In this document: one piece after another, positions 35,080-43,965 of the stretch
Position numbering within the stretch: position 1 is the stretch's first letter
How the letters are laid out: each line of letters starts with the position of its first letter
Assembly: GCA_045576335.1 (NCBI GenBank)
Contig: JAZNGH010000047.1
Coordinates: 62,001 to 126,000, forward strand
From: Scatosoma sp045576335
GTDB taxonomy: Bacteria > Bacillota > Clostridia > Christensenellales > Borkfalkiaceae
Length of the DNA: 64,000 nucleotides
Direction of reading: 5' to 3'
The notes under the pieces: model-generated
Seen by the model: the letters and a program-made list of their open reading frames with translations, nothing else
What the model was told of the DNA's origin: nothing
Databases searched by the model: none
Position numbers and translations under genes: made by a program

Positions 35080-35882
35080 TTGCTCCCACGTTTTTTATTT
35101 TTTTCCGCCACGTTGCCCGCGACGAACGTTTTAACTTCCCGTATAACCGCTTGCACCGTTTTTGCCCCGTCGTAAACGGGCTTTAAGTGCAAAATATACT
35201 CAATATTTTTGCCCTTTCGCACGGGCGCATTCGTAACCCCAAACGGATATAACCCTTCGTTTTTCGCGTATTCAAGCACTTTTTCCACGATTTCCGCATG
35301 CGCCGACGGGTGTACGATACCGCTTTTGCCGATATTCTTTTTTTCGCATTCAAATTGCGGCTTTACAAGCACCAAAGCGTCGCCTTGCTCGCCTAAAACA
35401 CTCTTGATTGCCCCAAAAATATGCCGAAGCGAGATAAAGCTCACATCCGTGACCACACCGTCAATCCCACAGGGAAAATCCGCTTGCGTAAGATAACGCG
35501 CGTTCGTATTCTCCATAACAAAAATCCGTGAGTCCCCCAAAAGGCTTTCGTGTAAAAGGCTTTCGCCTACGTCCACAGCAAACACTTTTTTCGCGCCGTT
35601 TTGTAACAAGCAATCAGTAAACCCGCCCGTGCTCGCGCCGATATCCACGAACGTTTTGCCGCTGCAATCAAACCCAAAAACACTCACTGCTCGCGCAAGC
35701 TTATATCCACCGTTGGACACAAAGCTTTCCTTTGGCACTACGAAAGTGATTTCGTCCGTTTCCTTAATCTCGTCCTTGACCTTTATCACTTTTCCGTTGA
35801 CAAGTATCAAGCCTTTTTCAATCGCTTCCGCCGCTTTCGTCCGCGAGCCGAATTTGTCCGCGAAATGCTTGTCCGCTCTCAT
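35076..35882 (-). CDS. tlyA: TlyA family rRNA methyltransferase
   Basis: The protein has 268 residues from ATG 35882, which overlaps the dxs stop in ATGA; an extension to 35921 would run inside dxs. The S4 RNA-binding domain (residues 1-60, ADKFGSRTKAAEAIEKGLILVNGK) precedes a Rossmann methyltransferase with FVDIGASTGGFTDCLLQNGA near 80. Mycobacterial TlyA methylates ribose of 16S and 23S rRNA; older 'hemolysin A' names are misleading. Order dxs-tlyA is conserved in Firmicutes. Confidence 0.93.
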   Translation of the reverse strand: MRADKHFADKFGSRTKAAEAIEKGLILVNGKVIKVKDEIKETDEITFVVPKESFVSNGGYKLARAVSVFGFDCSGKTFVDIGASTGGFTDCLLQNGAKKVFAVDVGESLLHESLLGDSRIFVMENTNARYLTQADFPCGIDGVVTDVSFISLRHIFGAIKSVLGEQGDALVLVKPQFECEKKNIGKSGIVHPSAHAEIVEKVLEYAKNEGLYPFGVTNAPVRKGKNIEYILHLKPVYDGAKTVQAVIREVKTFVAGNVAEKNKKRGSK

Positions 35883-37603
35883 AATAACGCTTTCGATATC
35901 CAGCGTTCGATATCCTCGCAATTCACGCCGTATTCGCCTTGTAAATCGGCAACTTTGCCCTGTGGAATAAACGCGTCGCGATAGGCAAAATTCTTGATTT
36001 TACAAGCCTTTCCAAGCTTTACAAGCTCGCAATCGATCATTGCACCCAAGCCGCCGAGAAATACGTTATCCTCAACGGTCACAACGTATTCGCTTTGTAA
36101 ATTTTGCAGCAATTCTACGTCTAGCGGTTTCACGAAGCGGGCGTTTACGACGTCAAAGCTTTTTCCTTGCTTTTCAATCTGACGCAACACCTTCATTGTG
36201 ATAATCAAGCTCCGTTCTCCCGCGGCAATTACCGTGACTTTTGCGTTTTCTTTGCGCAAATATTCCCATTTTCCCGCCACGATAGGCTGCTCTTCCGCTT
36301 CAAATACCACTTTTCCCGAACGGGGATAACGGATAGCTAACGGGTGCGGATAAGTTGCGCTGAACGCAAGCATACGCTTTAATTCCTCCGTGTCCTTGGG
36401 AACGGCTATCGTTAAATTAGGAATAAGCGATAAATAGGAAAGATCGAAAACGCCTTGATGCGTTTCCCCGTCCGCGCCAGATATCCCCGCACGGTCGATA
36501 CAGAAGGTCACGGGCATATCTTGCGCGCAAACGTCGTGAATAATCTCGTCGAAAGCACGCTGTAAAAAAGTAGAATAAATGGCGTAATACGGTTTAAGTC
36601 CGCCAGCCGCCATAGCGGCGCATAATACGGACGCGTTCTCCTCGCAAATCCCTACGTCAAAAGCGCGTTCGGGATAATCCGTGAAAAACCTTTCAAGCCC
36701 AAGAGCCTCTTTCATTGCGGCGGAAATTACGGTGATTTTACCGTTTTCTCTTGCAAGGTCGCAAAGACTTTCCCCTAAAACCTCCGAATATTCCTTTTCC
36801 TTGGGCGAGCCGACGGGCGGTACGCCGTGGGTATTTGTGGGGTGTTCTTCGCTGAACTCATAGCCCTTCCCTTTCTTGGTGGCGATATGCAGCAAGACCG
36901 AGCCGTTTTCAAGTAACCCCTTCGCTTCCGTCAACGCGTCCACCATTTCGTCTACGTCGTTGCCGTCTTTTACGCCTATATACGTTAAGCCGAACTGTTC
37001 CAAAAGACGAATACCGTCCGCTTTTTCCCGATTTTTCACGGTATCGAGTATCTCGTGCATTCCGCCTACCGTCGGAGATATGGACATACCGTTATCGTTG
37101 AGAATAATCAGTATATTCGTATTTAATATTTGTAAGCTGTTCAACGCCTCGTAAACAAGCCCGTTATTGAACGAACCGTCGCCGATATAGGCAATAATCG
37201 TGCGGTTTTCCTTTTGTAAATCGCGTGCTTTTGCAAGCCCGATAGCAGCGGAAACGGACGTACCTGCATGTCCCGTGTCGTAGCAATCATACACGCTTTC
37301 CGTGCGTTTGGGAAAGCCTGAAATCCCCCCTGCCTTTCGAAGCGTAGAAAATCTGTCCGCGCGACCGCTTAAAAGCTTGTACGCATAGCATTGATGTCCT
37401 ACGTCGAACACGATTTTATCGTTGGGAAAATCAAAAACGTAAAAGAGCGCGACGGTGGATTCTACCGCGCCAAGATTTGACGCAAGGTGTCCGCCGCATT
37501 GCGTAACCGTTTCGTAAATGACGCGCCGAAGCTCGTCGCATAAAACGTTAAGCTCGCTTCTCGTACATTTTTTTACGTTTTCAGGCAACCAATTTTTTAA
37601 CAT
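35879..37603 (-). CDS. dxs: 1-deoxy-D-xylulose-5-phosphate synthase
   Basis: The protein has 574 residues, shorter than the usual ~620, with the loss spread over loops. The TPP-binding motif GDGSFNNGLVYEALN...NDN is near residue 144. The transketolase-type pyrimidine domain has GICEENASVLCAAMAAGG near 315 and DRAGISGADGETHQG near 370. It makes DXP from pyruvate and glyceraldehyde 3-phosphate, the first step of the MEP isoprenoid route; ispA in front of it and ispH at 48.4 kb belong to the same pathway. It shares a 4-nt overlap with tlyA. Confidence 0.95.
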   Translation of the reverse strand: MLKNWLPENVKKCTRSELNVLCDELRRVIYETVTQCGGHLASNLGAVESTVALFYVFDFPNDKIVFDVGHQCYAYKLLSGRADRFSTLRKAGGISGFPKRTESVYDCYDTGHAGTSVSAAIGLAKARDLQKENRTIIAYIGDGSFNNGLVYEALNSLQILNTNILIILNDNGMSISPTVGGMHEILDTVKNREKADGIRLLEQFGLTYIGVKDGNDVDEMVDALTEAKGLLENGSVLLHIATKKGKGYEFSEEHPTNTHGVPPVGSPKEKEYSEVLGESLCDLARENGKITVISAAMKEALGLERFFTDYPERAFDVGICEENASVLCAAMAAGGLKPYYAIYSTFLQRAFDEIIHDVCAQDMPVTFCIDRAGISGADGETHQGVFDLSYLSLIPNLTIAVPKDTEELKRMLAFSATYPHPLAIRYPRSGKVVFEAEEQPIVAGKWEYLRKENAKVTVIAAGERSLIITMKVLRQIEKQGKSFDVVNARFVKPLDVELLQNLQSEYVVTVEDNVFLGGLGAMIDCELVKLGKACKIKNFAYRDAFIPQGKVADLQGEYGVNCEDIERWISKALL

Positions 37604-37621
37604 TGCCGAAGCTCCTTATCC

Positions 37622-38503
37622 TTATTTACTTCGATTGAGTATATAATCCACCAAATCGTTCAAAAACGCCGTATCCCCGTCTATTCCTTCCAAAACGGCG
37701 TGACACGTCTTTGCACATTCGTCCGCGCGAATTTTTGCCCCTTCTAATCCGTATAAGCGAACGGAGGTGAGCTTGTTTTCCGTTTGGTCTTTCCCTATCG
37801 TCTTTCCAAGCTGCTGAAAATCGCCCGTAACGTCGAGGATATCGTCAGTCGTTTGGAAAAGCACGCCTAAAAGCTTCCCGAACTCCTCAAACGATAAATA
37901 ATATTTATTTCCCGCAAGAATACTCGCAATCGCGACGGGCGCAAGCAAAAGCTTACCCGTTTTATGGGCGTAAACGTACGCCAACTCGTCCTCTTCCACC
38001 TCCACGTTGGCGTTGGTGAAATATAAATCGGCGGATTGCCCTGCGATCATACCGTATACCCCTGCACATTCGTTTAAGAATTTTGCGGCGAGCACGTATT
38101 TTTCGCCCTTTATACATTCTTCAAAGCAGATTGCGTACGCTTCGTTGAGCAAACCGTCGCCCGCAAGAATGGCATTCGCTTCGCCGAATGCTTTATGGCA
38201 CGAGGGCTTTCCGCGACGGAAATCGTCGTTATCCATAGCGGGCAAATCGTCGTGCACGAGCGAATATGCGTGGATCATTTCAAGCGCCAAAGCAAAAGGC
38301 AACACCTCCTCGTGCGCCACGCCCAAAACGTCCGCGCATGCCAGCATTAAAACGGGACGAATGCGTTTGCCGCCGTTAAGCAAGCTATACGTCATACTTT
38401 CGCCGAGCACGGCGGGACGGGTTGTCAATTTGTCGGTATATTTCTTTACGAACGCTTCAAATTCTTGGATATAAGCGTTATACAACAAAGTAAAGTCGGT
38501 CAA
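37622..38503 (-). CDS. ispA: Polyprenyl (farnesyl/geranylgeranyl) diphosphate synthase
   Basis: The protein has 293 residues. Both aspartate-rich motifs are present: first DDLPAMDNDDFRRGKPSCH near residue 83, second TTDDILDVTGD near 215. KRIRPVLMLA near residue 46 binds the pyrophosphate. It condenses IPP with allylic diphosphates. It is placed between dxs and folD; in Bacillus xseA and xseB lie between folD and ispA but are absent here, leaving a 6-bp gap. Confidence 0.94.
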   Translation of the reverse strand: MTDFTLLYNAYIQEFEAFVKKYTDKLTTRPAVLGESMTYSLLNGGKRIRPVLMLACADVLGVAHEEVLPFALALEMIHAYSLVHDDLPAMDNDDFRRGKPSCHKAFGEANAILAGDGLLNEAYAICFEECIKGEKYVLAAKFLNECAGVYGMIAGQSADLYFTNANVEVEEDELAYVYAHKTGKLLLAPVAIASILAGNKYYLSFEEFGKLLGVLFQTTDDILDVTGDFQQLGKTIGKDQTENKLTSVRLYGLEGAKIRADECAKTCHAVLEGIDGDTAFLNDLVDYILNRSK

Positions 38504-38509
38504 TTTTCT

Positions 38510-39340
38510 TTACTCCTTAAAAGCCGCTTTGGCTGTGTTATACATAAGCATCGTAATCGTCATAGGCCCTACGCCGCCGGGCACGGGCGTTATGAGCGAG
38601 CATTTTTCTTTTGCATTTTCAAAATCCACGTCGCCGCAAAGCTTGCCGTTTTCATCGCGGTTCATCCCCACGTCGATTACGACCGCACCCTCTTTCAGCA
38701 TATCCGCGGTAACGAATTTGGCTTTGCCGACGGCGGAAACGAGAATATCCGCGCTTTGGCAAATTTCTTTGATATTCTTCGTCTTGCTGTGACAAACGGT
38801 CACGGTAGCGTTGGCGTTAAGAAGCAGCATTGCCATCGGCTTTCCTACGGTATCGCTTCTACCGAGCACGACCACGTGCTTGCCTGCAATTTCTACGCCC
38901 TCATGTTCTAACAATTTCATAACGCCAAGCGGCGTACAAGCAACGATTTTCTCTTTATGCAACGTCAAAAGCCCGAGATTTTCCGCGGAAAAACCGTCCA
39001 CATCCTTTTCAAACGGGATTTTCGCCATTGCAGACTCCGCGTCGAAGCCTTTGGGCAACGGAAGCTGCAATAAAATACCGTCTATTTGCGAATCGTCGGC
39101 GAGCGAAGTCAAAAGTGCTTCTAATTGCTCCTGCTTTGCAGTTTCGGGCAATTCGTAAGAATACGAACGAATCCCCACCTCCGCGCAAGCCTTGATTTTA
39201 TTGCGTACGTAGATTTGCGAAGCGGGGTTGCTACCGACGATCACGACGGCAAGCCCCGGTTTTTTCGTCGAAGCCGCAATTTTTTGTTTAAGCGTTTCGC
39301 GAAGCTCTGCCGCATACGCTTTTCCGTCAATTATTTTCAT
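38510..39340 (-). CDS. folD: Bifunctional methylenetetrahydrofolate dehydrogenase/cyclohydrolase
   Basis: The protein has 276 residues from ATG 39340, overlapping nusB by 14 nt. Catalytic Lys is in YVRNKIKACAEVG near 50, folate-site residues in DGILLQLPLPKG near 92, the NADP motif GRSDTVGKPMAMLL near 160 and the C-terminal PGGVGPMTITML near 255. It interconverts 5,10-methylene- and 10-formyl-tetrahydrofolate. nusB-folD-ispA-dxs is the order conserved in Firmicutes. Confidence 0.96.
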   Translation of the reverse strand: MKIIDGKAYAAELRETLKQKIAASTKKPGLAVVIVGSNPASQIYVRNKIKACAEVGIRSYSYELPETAKQEQLEALLTSLADDSQIDGILLQLPLPKGFDAESAMAKIPFEKDVDGFSAENLGLLTLHKEKIVACTPLGVMKLLEHEGVEIAGKHVVVLGRSDTVGKPMAMLLLNANATVTVCHSKTKNIKEICQSADILVSAVGKAKFVTADMLKEGAVVIDVGMNRDENGKLCGDVDFENAKEKCSLITPVPGGVGPMTITMLMYNTAKAAFKE

Positions 39341-39749
39341 TGTTCTCACCAACTTTTTTATTGATCACGCCCGAAAGCACGCCGTTGACGAAATCCGCGC
39401 TCTTTTCCGTGGAATACTTCCTTGCAAGTCCCGTTGCTTCGGACACCGATACGACGGGCGGGATATCGTCAAAATAGCGAATTTCCGCCATTGCAATCAA
39501 CAAAATACTTTTATCCGTACGGTTGATACGGTTTTCCTTGTAATGGTGACAAGCCTCTTCTATGCCCTCGATCAGCTCGTCGCGGTGTTCCTCCACCGCC
39601 GCGATTAAATCGGTGGCAAAAAGCAAATCTTCCTCTCTTTCCAGCTTAAATTGCTTAAATATCTTTTTTTGAAGCAACTCCATACAGTCGGTATTAAACT
39701 GCTGGGCGAATATAATATTCAAAGCGGCTTCTCTTGCTGCATTTCTCAT
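39327..39749 (-). CDS. nusB: Transcription antitermination factor NusB
   Basis: The protein has 140 residues, all-helical NusB fold: an N-terminal RNA-binding Arg-rich start (MRNAAREAALNIIFAQQF) and a C-terminal signature ending SVSEATGLARKYSTEKSADFVNGVLSG. It binds boxA RNA with NusE to support rRNA transcription. It starts the folD-ispA-dxs-tlyA-nadK-argR-recN run and is separated from the Asp23 gene by a hairpin. Confidence 0.94.
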   Translation of the reverse strand: MRNAAREAALNIIFAQQFNTDCMELLQKKIFKQFKLEREEDLLFATDLIAAVEEHRDELIEGIEEACHHYKENRINRTDKSILLIAMAEIRYFDDIPPVVSVSEATGLARKYSTEKSADFVNGVLSGVINKKVGENNENN

Positions 39750-39786
39750 AAGTCTCTCCGTTTTTTACTGCTCGTTATTATGACGA

Positions 39787-39812
39787 AAACCCTTCTCTGA
39801 CGGGAAGGGTGT
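39787..39812 (-). terminator. Hairpin after the Asp23 gene
   Basis: ACCCTTC (39789-39795) pairs with GAAGGGT (39804-39810), extendable by two pairs; on the minus strand TTTTC follows. It is short and may be a partial terminator. Confidence 0.5.
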
Positions 39813-39821
39813 CCGATATAT

Positions 39822-40190
39822 TTAATTTTCCTCTAACGGCTCTTCCTCTTCCTTTTCAAGAATGGGCTGTTCCGTAAATTCCACGTCGCGGATATGCACG
39901 TCTACTTGCGCAACCTTATAACGCGTCATATTTTCCACGCTTTGCTTGACCGATTGTTGGATACGGTAAGCAAGCTCGGGCACGTTATAGCCGTATTTGA
40001 CGGCAACGGATACGTCTACGTAGATACCGTCCTTTTCAATATACAGCGAGATACCGTTTCTTTTTCCCGAAACGGGCATTGCGCCCTCGACCTCCGCCAC
40101 AGCCAACGCTACGATATTGTGTACGATACCCGCGTTGTAAACGACTTTTCCGCTTTGATTGTCTTTTACGTCTAATTTAATATTACGCAT
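39822..40190 (-). CDS. Asp23/Gls24 family protein (YqhY-like)
   Basis: The protein has 122 residues. The Asp23 core shows VVYNAGIVHNIVALAVAEVEG, VSVAVKYGYNVPELAYRIQQSVKQSVENM and VAQVDVHIRDVEF, followed by an acidic C-terminal tail. In B. subtilis YqhY lies between accC and nusB and has been linked to control of acetyl-CoA carboxylase. Here it keeps its place before nusB, but accB and accC are missing between it and spoIIIAH. Confidence 0.9.
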   Translation of the reverse strand: MRNIKLDVKDNQSGKVVYNAGIVHNIVALAVAEVEGAMPVSGKRNGISLYIEKDGIYVDVSVAVKYGYNVPELAYRIQQSVKQSVENMTRYKVAQVDVHIRDVEFTEQPILEKEEEEPLEEN

Positions 40191-40280
40191 TCGAAAAGTG
40201 CTCCTTATAATCTTTGATTATATTATAGCATATCTTTTCGAATATTTCTACTGTTTTGAAGATATTTTCTCTTCTTTTTT

Positions 40281-40769
40281 TCAGCTTTCCGCGTAAACGG
40301 GCATAATTATAATATTTCCGGCGACAATCCCCGTTTCGTTTTTCATCATATTGTAAATGGATAACGCCGTGTCGTAATTCAGTTCAGAGGAATTGATAAA
40401 CACGTTTACGTTATCGGAATCCACGGAAACGGATACGACCGCGTCCGAAAAACCAAGCGATTTGACCATGTTCTCCAAAATCAATTCCTGTTCCATAGCC
40501 GCAACGATTTCCATCTTCATTTCCGTAGCTGCTTCGTATTTTTCGTCGCCCTCTTCATAGAGTGCGATTACACTGTCGAGCTGTACCAGCTCCTCGTTGC
40601 GCGTAGTCGTACGCTCGGAACGGTAAGTAGTAAAATAGTTTGCGGTGGTAACACCGTCGTCCGCCGAAGCGACCGTATCGGCGTTCGCCAACACGAAATT
40701 GAATACGGCAGTAACCGCAAGCAGTAGCACCAAAGACGACATTACGACAATCTTCTTTTTGTTTGACAT
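40281..40769 (-). CDS. spoIIIAH: Stage III sporulation protein AH
   Basis: The protein has 162 residues, shorter than B. subtilis SpoIIIAH (218). One N-terminal membrane segment (residues ~7-27) precedes a helical linker and a YscJ/FliF-like ring-building domain (SLGFSDAVVSVSVDSDNVNVFINSSELNYDTALSIYNMM). The mother-cell protein binds forespore SpoIIQ across the intermembrane space to form the feeding-tube channel. It is the last gene of the spoIIIA operon. Confidence 0.9.
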   Translation of the reverse strand: MSNKKKIVVMSSLVLLLAVTAVFNFVLANADTVASADDGVTTANYFTTYRSERTTTRNEELVQLDSVIALYEEGDEKYEAATEMKMEIVAAMEQELILENMVKSLGFSDAVVSVSVDSDNVNVFINSSELNYDTALSIYNMMKNETGIVAGNIIIMPVYAES

Positions 40770-40786
40770 AGTTTTTTATCTCCTTT

Positions 40787-41167
40787 TTACTCTTTTTTCA
40801 AATAAATTTTCACGGCTTTTTCCTGTGTTCCGAGCGCCGCCGCGACAGCCTCCCGAATATTCATAATCACCTGCAAATCGTTTGCGCCCTCGCAAACCAC
40901 CACGACGCTCTGCACGCCGTTCTCCGTTTCGCAAATCATAACGTCCGCTTCGCCAACGCCTTCGATTTGTTGTAGGAGCTGCCCGACCTTCCTTTCCGTT
41001 TCCGTTGCCGCGGTCGCCGCCGTAGAAACGCTTTCTTCGTCCGTATAAAATACCTTCCAAACCGCAAACACAAGCGCGAGGGCAAGTACGCTGACAATGA
41101 GAATATCCTTTATTTTTCCCTCGATAGCAAAGCGGCGTTTATATTCCTTTTTTACCGTTTTATTCAA
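40787..41167 (-). CDS. spoIIIAG: Stage III sporulation protein AG
   Basis: The protein has 126 residues, well below B. subtilis SpoIIIAG (229). A single membrane segment (residues ~20-40) is followed by the ring-building domain, with GVGEADVMICETENGVQSVVVVCEGANDLQVIMNI near 70-105 and a C-terminal VYLKK-like strand. SpoIIIAG forms a large ring in the mother-cell membrane. Its start overlaps spoIIIAF by 8 nt. Confidence 0.88.
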   Translation of the reverse strand: MNKTVKKEYKRRFAIEGKIKDILIVSVLALALVFAVWKVFYTDEESVSTAATAATETERKVGQLLQQIEGVGEADVMICETENGVQSVVVVCEGANDLQVIMNIREAVAAALGTQEKAVKIYLKKE

Positions 41168-41645
41168 TCAACACCTCACTGCAATAATTATTTGTCAGAT
41201 ATTCCCACATCTCTTTTTTGACCTCCTCTCCCTCTTCCTGTTCCGTGGTTACGCGTATTTGCTCAATTCGGATATCCAGCTCGTTTTCCAAGCTCCACTT
41301 CAACGCAACGACCGATTTTACACCGTACTTTTCAAGGAGTTCGTCCTCTACGGCTTTTTCCGTCTGCAATATCCTCGTTTCACTGTAATACTTTATGAAA
41401 GCCCCGTCCGTTTGTATGACTGATTGTGGGAAAAAGGTTTGAGAATTTTCTTGATTTTCTCCCTTTAACGTGTCGAAAAAATCCTCTCCTTGTAGAAAAC
41501 GGGGTATCGGCGCGACAATGACGAGCAAACACGCTAATTTTGCAATCCCTTTGATGACCGCCGTCGTTTTCCCCTCGGGCATAATCGCGGTGAGTACCGC
41601 CGAAATTAAGACCGTGCCGATAATGCAGAGCAAATATCCGTTCAT
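41160..41645 (-). CDS. spoIIIAF: Stage III sporulation protein AF
   Basis: The protein has 161 residues from ATG 41645, overlapping the spoIIIAE stop by 4 nt; a longer frame inside spoIIIAE is rejected. Two N-terminal membrane segments (residues ~3-22 and ~35-52) are followed by a soluble ring-building domain with KYGVKSVVALKWSLENELDIRIEQIRV. It is part of the SpoIIIA-SpoIIQ channel. Confidence 0.88.
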   Translation of the reverse strand: MNGYLLCIIGTVLISAVLTAIMPEGKTTAVIKGIAKLACLLVIVAPIPRFLQGEDFFDTLKGENQENSQTFFPQSVIQTDGAFIKYYSETRILQTEKAVEDELLEKYGVKSVVALKWSLENELDIRIEQIRVTTEQEEGEEVKKEMWEYLTNNYCSEVLIE

Positions 41646-42841
41646 AATAACGCCTCCGAGGAAGAAACGAGCAAAAGTATCGACAAAAAATATAAGAACG
41701 CCGTAAAAAGGATCGCCGCCGTGCAATAATGCAGATTTTCCGCCGTTTCCCCTAAAAAATCGGAAATACGGCTATCCCCGAACGGTTGCGTAATCGCCGC
41801 CGTGAAGCGTAGAAACAGGTTTACGGCAATCAGGAGCAGCAACGGCTCGAAGAGTACGGAAATCATCAAAAAAATACTCATACTCCCCAGAGAATTTTTA
41901 ATTAACACGCTTCCCGCCACCGCAAGGTCGAAGCCGCCCGATAAAAAGCCGCCAACAATGGGAATACCGTTGCCTATCGCGTATTTTGCCGCTCTACGCA
42001 CCACGCCGTCGTAGGTCGCGGCGGTAATACCCTGCAAGGTAAAAAACAAACCGAATACGGATATACAAACGCCTATAATCCATTTGTTTATACTCTTGAA
42101 AAAAGCTGTAAATTTATTGATTTTAAGCTCTTTGGTCAAATTACTTGCCATGGAAAAAGCGATAATGGTGACGGTGAGCGGAAACACGATTTCCGAAAGG
42201 ACGGAAACGATTGTCGTGGAAAAAAACGCAACCGCGGGGCGGCAAACGGAAACGGTCAACGTGCCGCCGCTTGCCGCCATTAAGGTAAGCATCAGCGGAT
42301 AGACGATTTGCATTTGCCGTTGCATAGCGGAAACGCTTTCCGTCGTCATGCGGAATACTTCCGTCAAAACGCCTATCAAGGGTATCAACGCCGCGGCATA
42401 GGTCACCATAAATATCATATCGGCAGAGGTTTGTGCGTTCGTTCCACTCTTTATCGTAGACAACAATCCCGATAACAAGGTCACGGCGGCAATGCAAGCA
42501 AACGCTGGCAAAAGATCTCCAACGCGTGCGAATAATACCGTTAATAGTTCCTCCCCGAAATCCTCGTAATCAAAGCTTTCGCCTTTTATGTAGTTAATGA
42601 GGCGCTCGCCTACGCTTTCACCCGAAAAGCTGCCGATTTCGTCGACGTATTCCTGCAACGCTTGCAAGTCTAGCTCGTCAATCATTCCGTAAACGGTTTC
42701 ATTGAGCTTTTCCTCTGCTTGCAACTCCTCCGCTCGCACGGATATCGTCGGCAAACAGCCGAAAAACACCGTGCATAAATGAATAAGAAAAACAATCGCT
42801 ACAATGTATATTTTTTTATCTTTGACGCGTAAAATTTTCAT
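41642..42841 (-). CDS. spoIIIAE: Stage III sporulation protein AE
   Basis: The protein has 399 residues, the usual length. An N-terminal signal-like segment and about seven hydrophobic helices match the polytopic SpoIIIAE, with the conserved segment TYDGVVRRAAKYAIGNGIPIVGGFLSGGFD near residues 275-305. It is thought to be a membrane core component of the channel complex. The gene lies 2 bp after spoIIIAD. Confidence 0.93.
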   Translation of the reverse strand: MKILRVKDKKIYIVAIVFLIHLCTVFFGCLPTISVRAEELQAEEKLNETVYGMIDELDLQALQEYVDEIGSFSGESVGERLINYIKGESFDYEDFGEELLTVLFARVGDLLPAFACIAAVTLLSGLLSTIKSGTNAQTSADMIFMVTYAAALIPLIGVLTEVFRMTTESVSAMQRQMQIVYPLMLTLMAASGGTLTVSVCRPAVAFFSTTIVSVLSEIVFPLTVTIIAFSMASNLTKELKINKFTAFFKSINKWIIGVCISVFGLFFTLQGITAATYDGVVRRAAKYAIGNGIPIVGGFLSGGFDLAVAGSVLIKNSLGSMSIFLMISVLFEPLLLLIAVNLFLRFTAAITQPFGDSRISDFLGETAENLHYCTAAILFTAFLYFLSILLLVSSSEALL

Positions 42842-42843
42842 TT

Positions 42844-43236
42844 TTAAACCAACTGTATAAATTCGCCTACGAGCTGCAATAAACCTTGAAAAATAGGCAA
42901 AGCAAGTATGACGATTGTGATTTTTCCACCCAAAACGACTTTATCGGCTACGGCTTGCGAACCGAAATCGTTAAGAATACCCGCTCCGAATTCGGTCAAA
43001 TACCCAACGCCAACGATTTTCAAAAGTATCTTCAAAAGCCCGTTTTCAACGCCCGTCGCTTGCGCGATAGACGAGAAAACGCCCAGCACGCCTTGTAGAG
43101 AATCGACGATAAACAAAAGGATTACGATAATGCCCGTAACCGTTACAGCAAAAGACAATTCGGGCTTGGTCGCTTTCAATAAAATTGCGGAAATCGCCGT
43201 CACGAAAGCTACGCCTATAATTTTCATAATATCCAT
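42844..43236 (-). CDS. spoIIIAD: Stage III sporulation protein AD
   Basis: The protein has 130 residues from ATG 43236, chosen because GGGGAA lies five bases upstream. Four hydrophobic helices; LLKILLKIVGVGYLTEFGAGILNDFGSQAVADKVVLGGK is the conserved region (residues ~70-108). It belongs to the membrane part of the channel; its molecular role is unknown. Confidence 0.9.
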   Translation of the reverse strand: MDIMKIIGVAFVTAISAILLKATKPELSFAVTVTGIIVILLFIVDSLQGVLGVFSSIAQATGVENGLLKILLKIVGVGYLTEFGAGILNDFGSQAVADKVVLGGKITIVILALPIFQGLLQLVGEFIQLV

Positions 43237-43246
43237 TCGTATTCCC

Positions 43247-43444
43247 CTACAACAGCCCGAAAATATTTTTAATATCTTCGAAGAGGTCGCCAATCATACC
43301 GACGACCACCGCCAAGACGATTACGAGCCCCACGATACTTACCAAAGTCGCAATATCGTCCCTATCCGATTTTTTAAGAATTTGGCATATAACGGTTATA
43401 ATAATCCCGATTGCCGCAATTCTGAAAAGTATGGTAATATCCAT
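43247..43444 (-). CDS. spoIIIAC: Stage III sporulation protein AC
   Basis: The protein has 65 residues with two membrane helices, typical of this small family (LFRIAAIGIIITVICQILKKS, RDDIATLVSIVGLVIVL). It belongs to the SpoIIIA complex and resembles SpoIIIAD. ATG 43444 follows an AGGATG-type site. Confidence 0.92.
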   Translation of the reverse strand: MDITILFRIAAIGIIITVICQILKKSDRDDIATLVSIVGLVIVLAVVVGMIGDLFEDIKNIFGLL

Positions 43445-43470
43445 TGTTTACATCCTCGTGTCCGTACGTT

Positions 43471-43965
43471 TCATAGCAATAAAATCAAAATCAAAAGTCC
43501 GCATAAAAATCCAAGTTTTACGAATAGATCTCCATATTTTTTACTTTCCTGTATCGCGCCCGTTTGTAAAGCGGTTAGGCTGTTTTTTATTGAGGAAAAA
43601 TAATTTTTTTGCGAAGCACTATCCCCTTTTCCCAACATATTGAAATAATCGCCCACAACGCTTTTTTCTTCTTTTCTCAAAAAATCAAACTCCGCGCTTT
43701 CAAAGAGCTCTTCCACCATCGGCTTTTGAGCCTCAATGCTTTCACTATATATCCACAGCAATTTTTCAAACTCGCCTTTATAAGCGTATTTGGAAAAAAA
43801 CTCCTTTAACGGTCGGCGATAGTAAGCGATTTCATTCAAAAAACGTTCGTTAAAATCATACAACTGGTTAAAAAATTCCTTTCTTTTTCGGTATTTTTTA
43901 GCTAAAAGATACCCGCAAAAGGTTGTAAACGCTATCATTGCAATACCAAGTAATACTTTCGCCAT
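43471..43965 (-). CDS. spoIIIAB: Stage III sporulation protein AB
   Basis: The protein has 164 residues. N- and C-terminal membrane segments flank a helical region (residues ~25-145) similar to type II secretion system GspF domains, as described for SpoIIIAB. It adjoins spoIIIAA with no gap; the ATPase SpoIIIAA is its presumed partner. Confidence 0.9.
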   Translation of the reverse strand: MAKVLLGIAMIAFTTFCGYLLAKKYRKRKEFFNQLYDFNERFLNEIAYYRRPLKEFFSKYAYKGEFEKLLWIYSESIEAQKPMVEELFESAEFDFLRKEEKSVVGDYFNMLGKGDSASQKNYFSSIKNSLTALQTGAIQESKKYGDLFVKLGFLCGLLILILLL

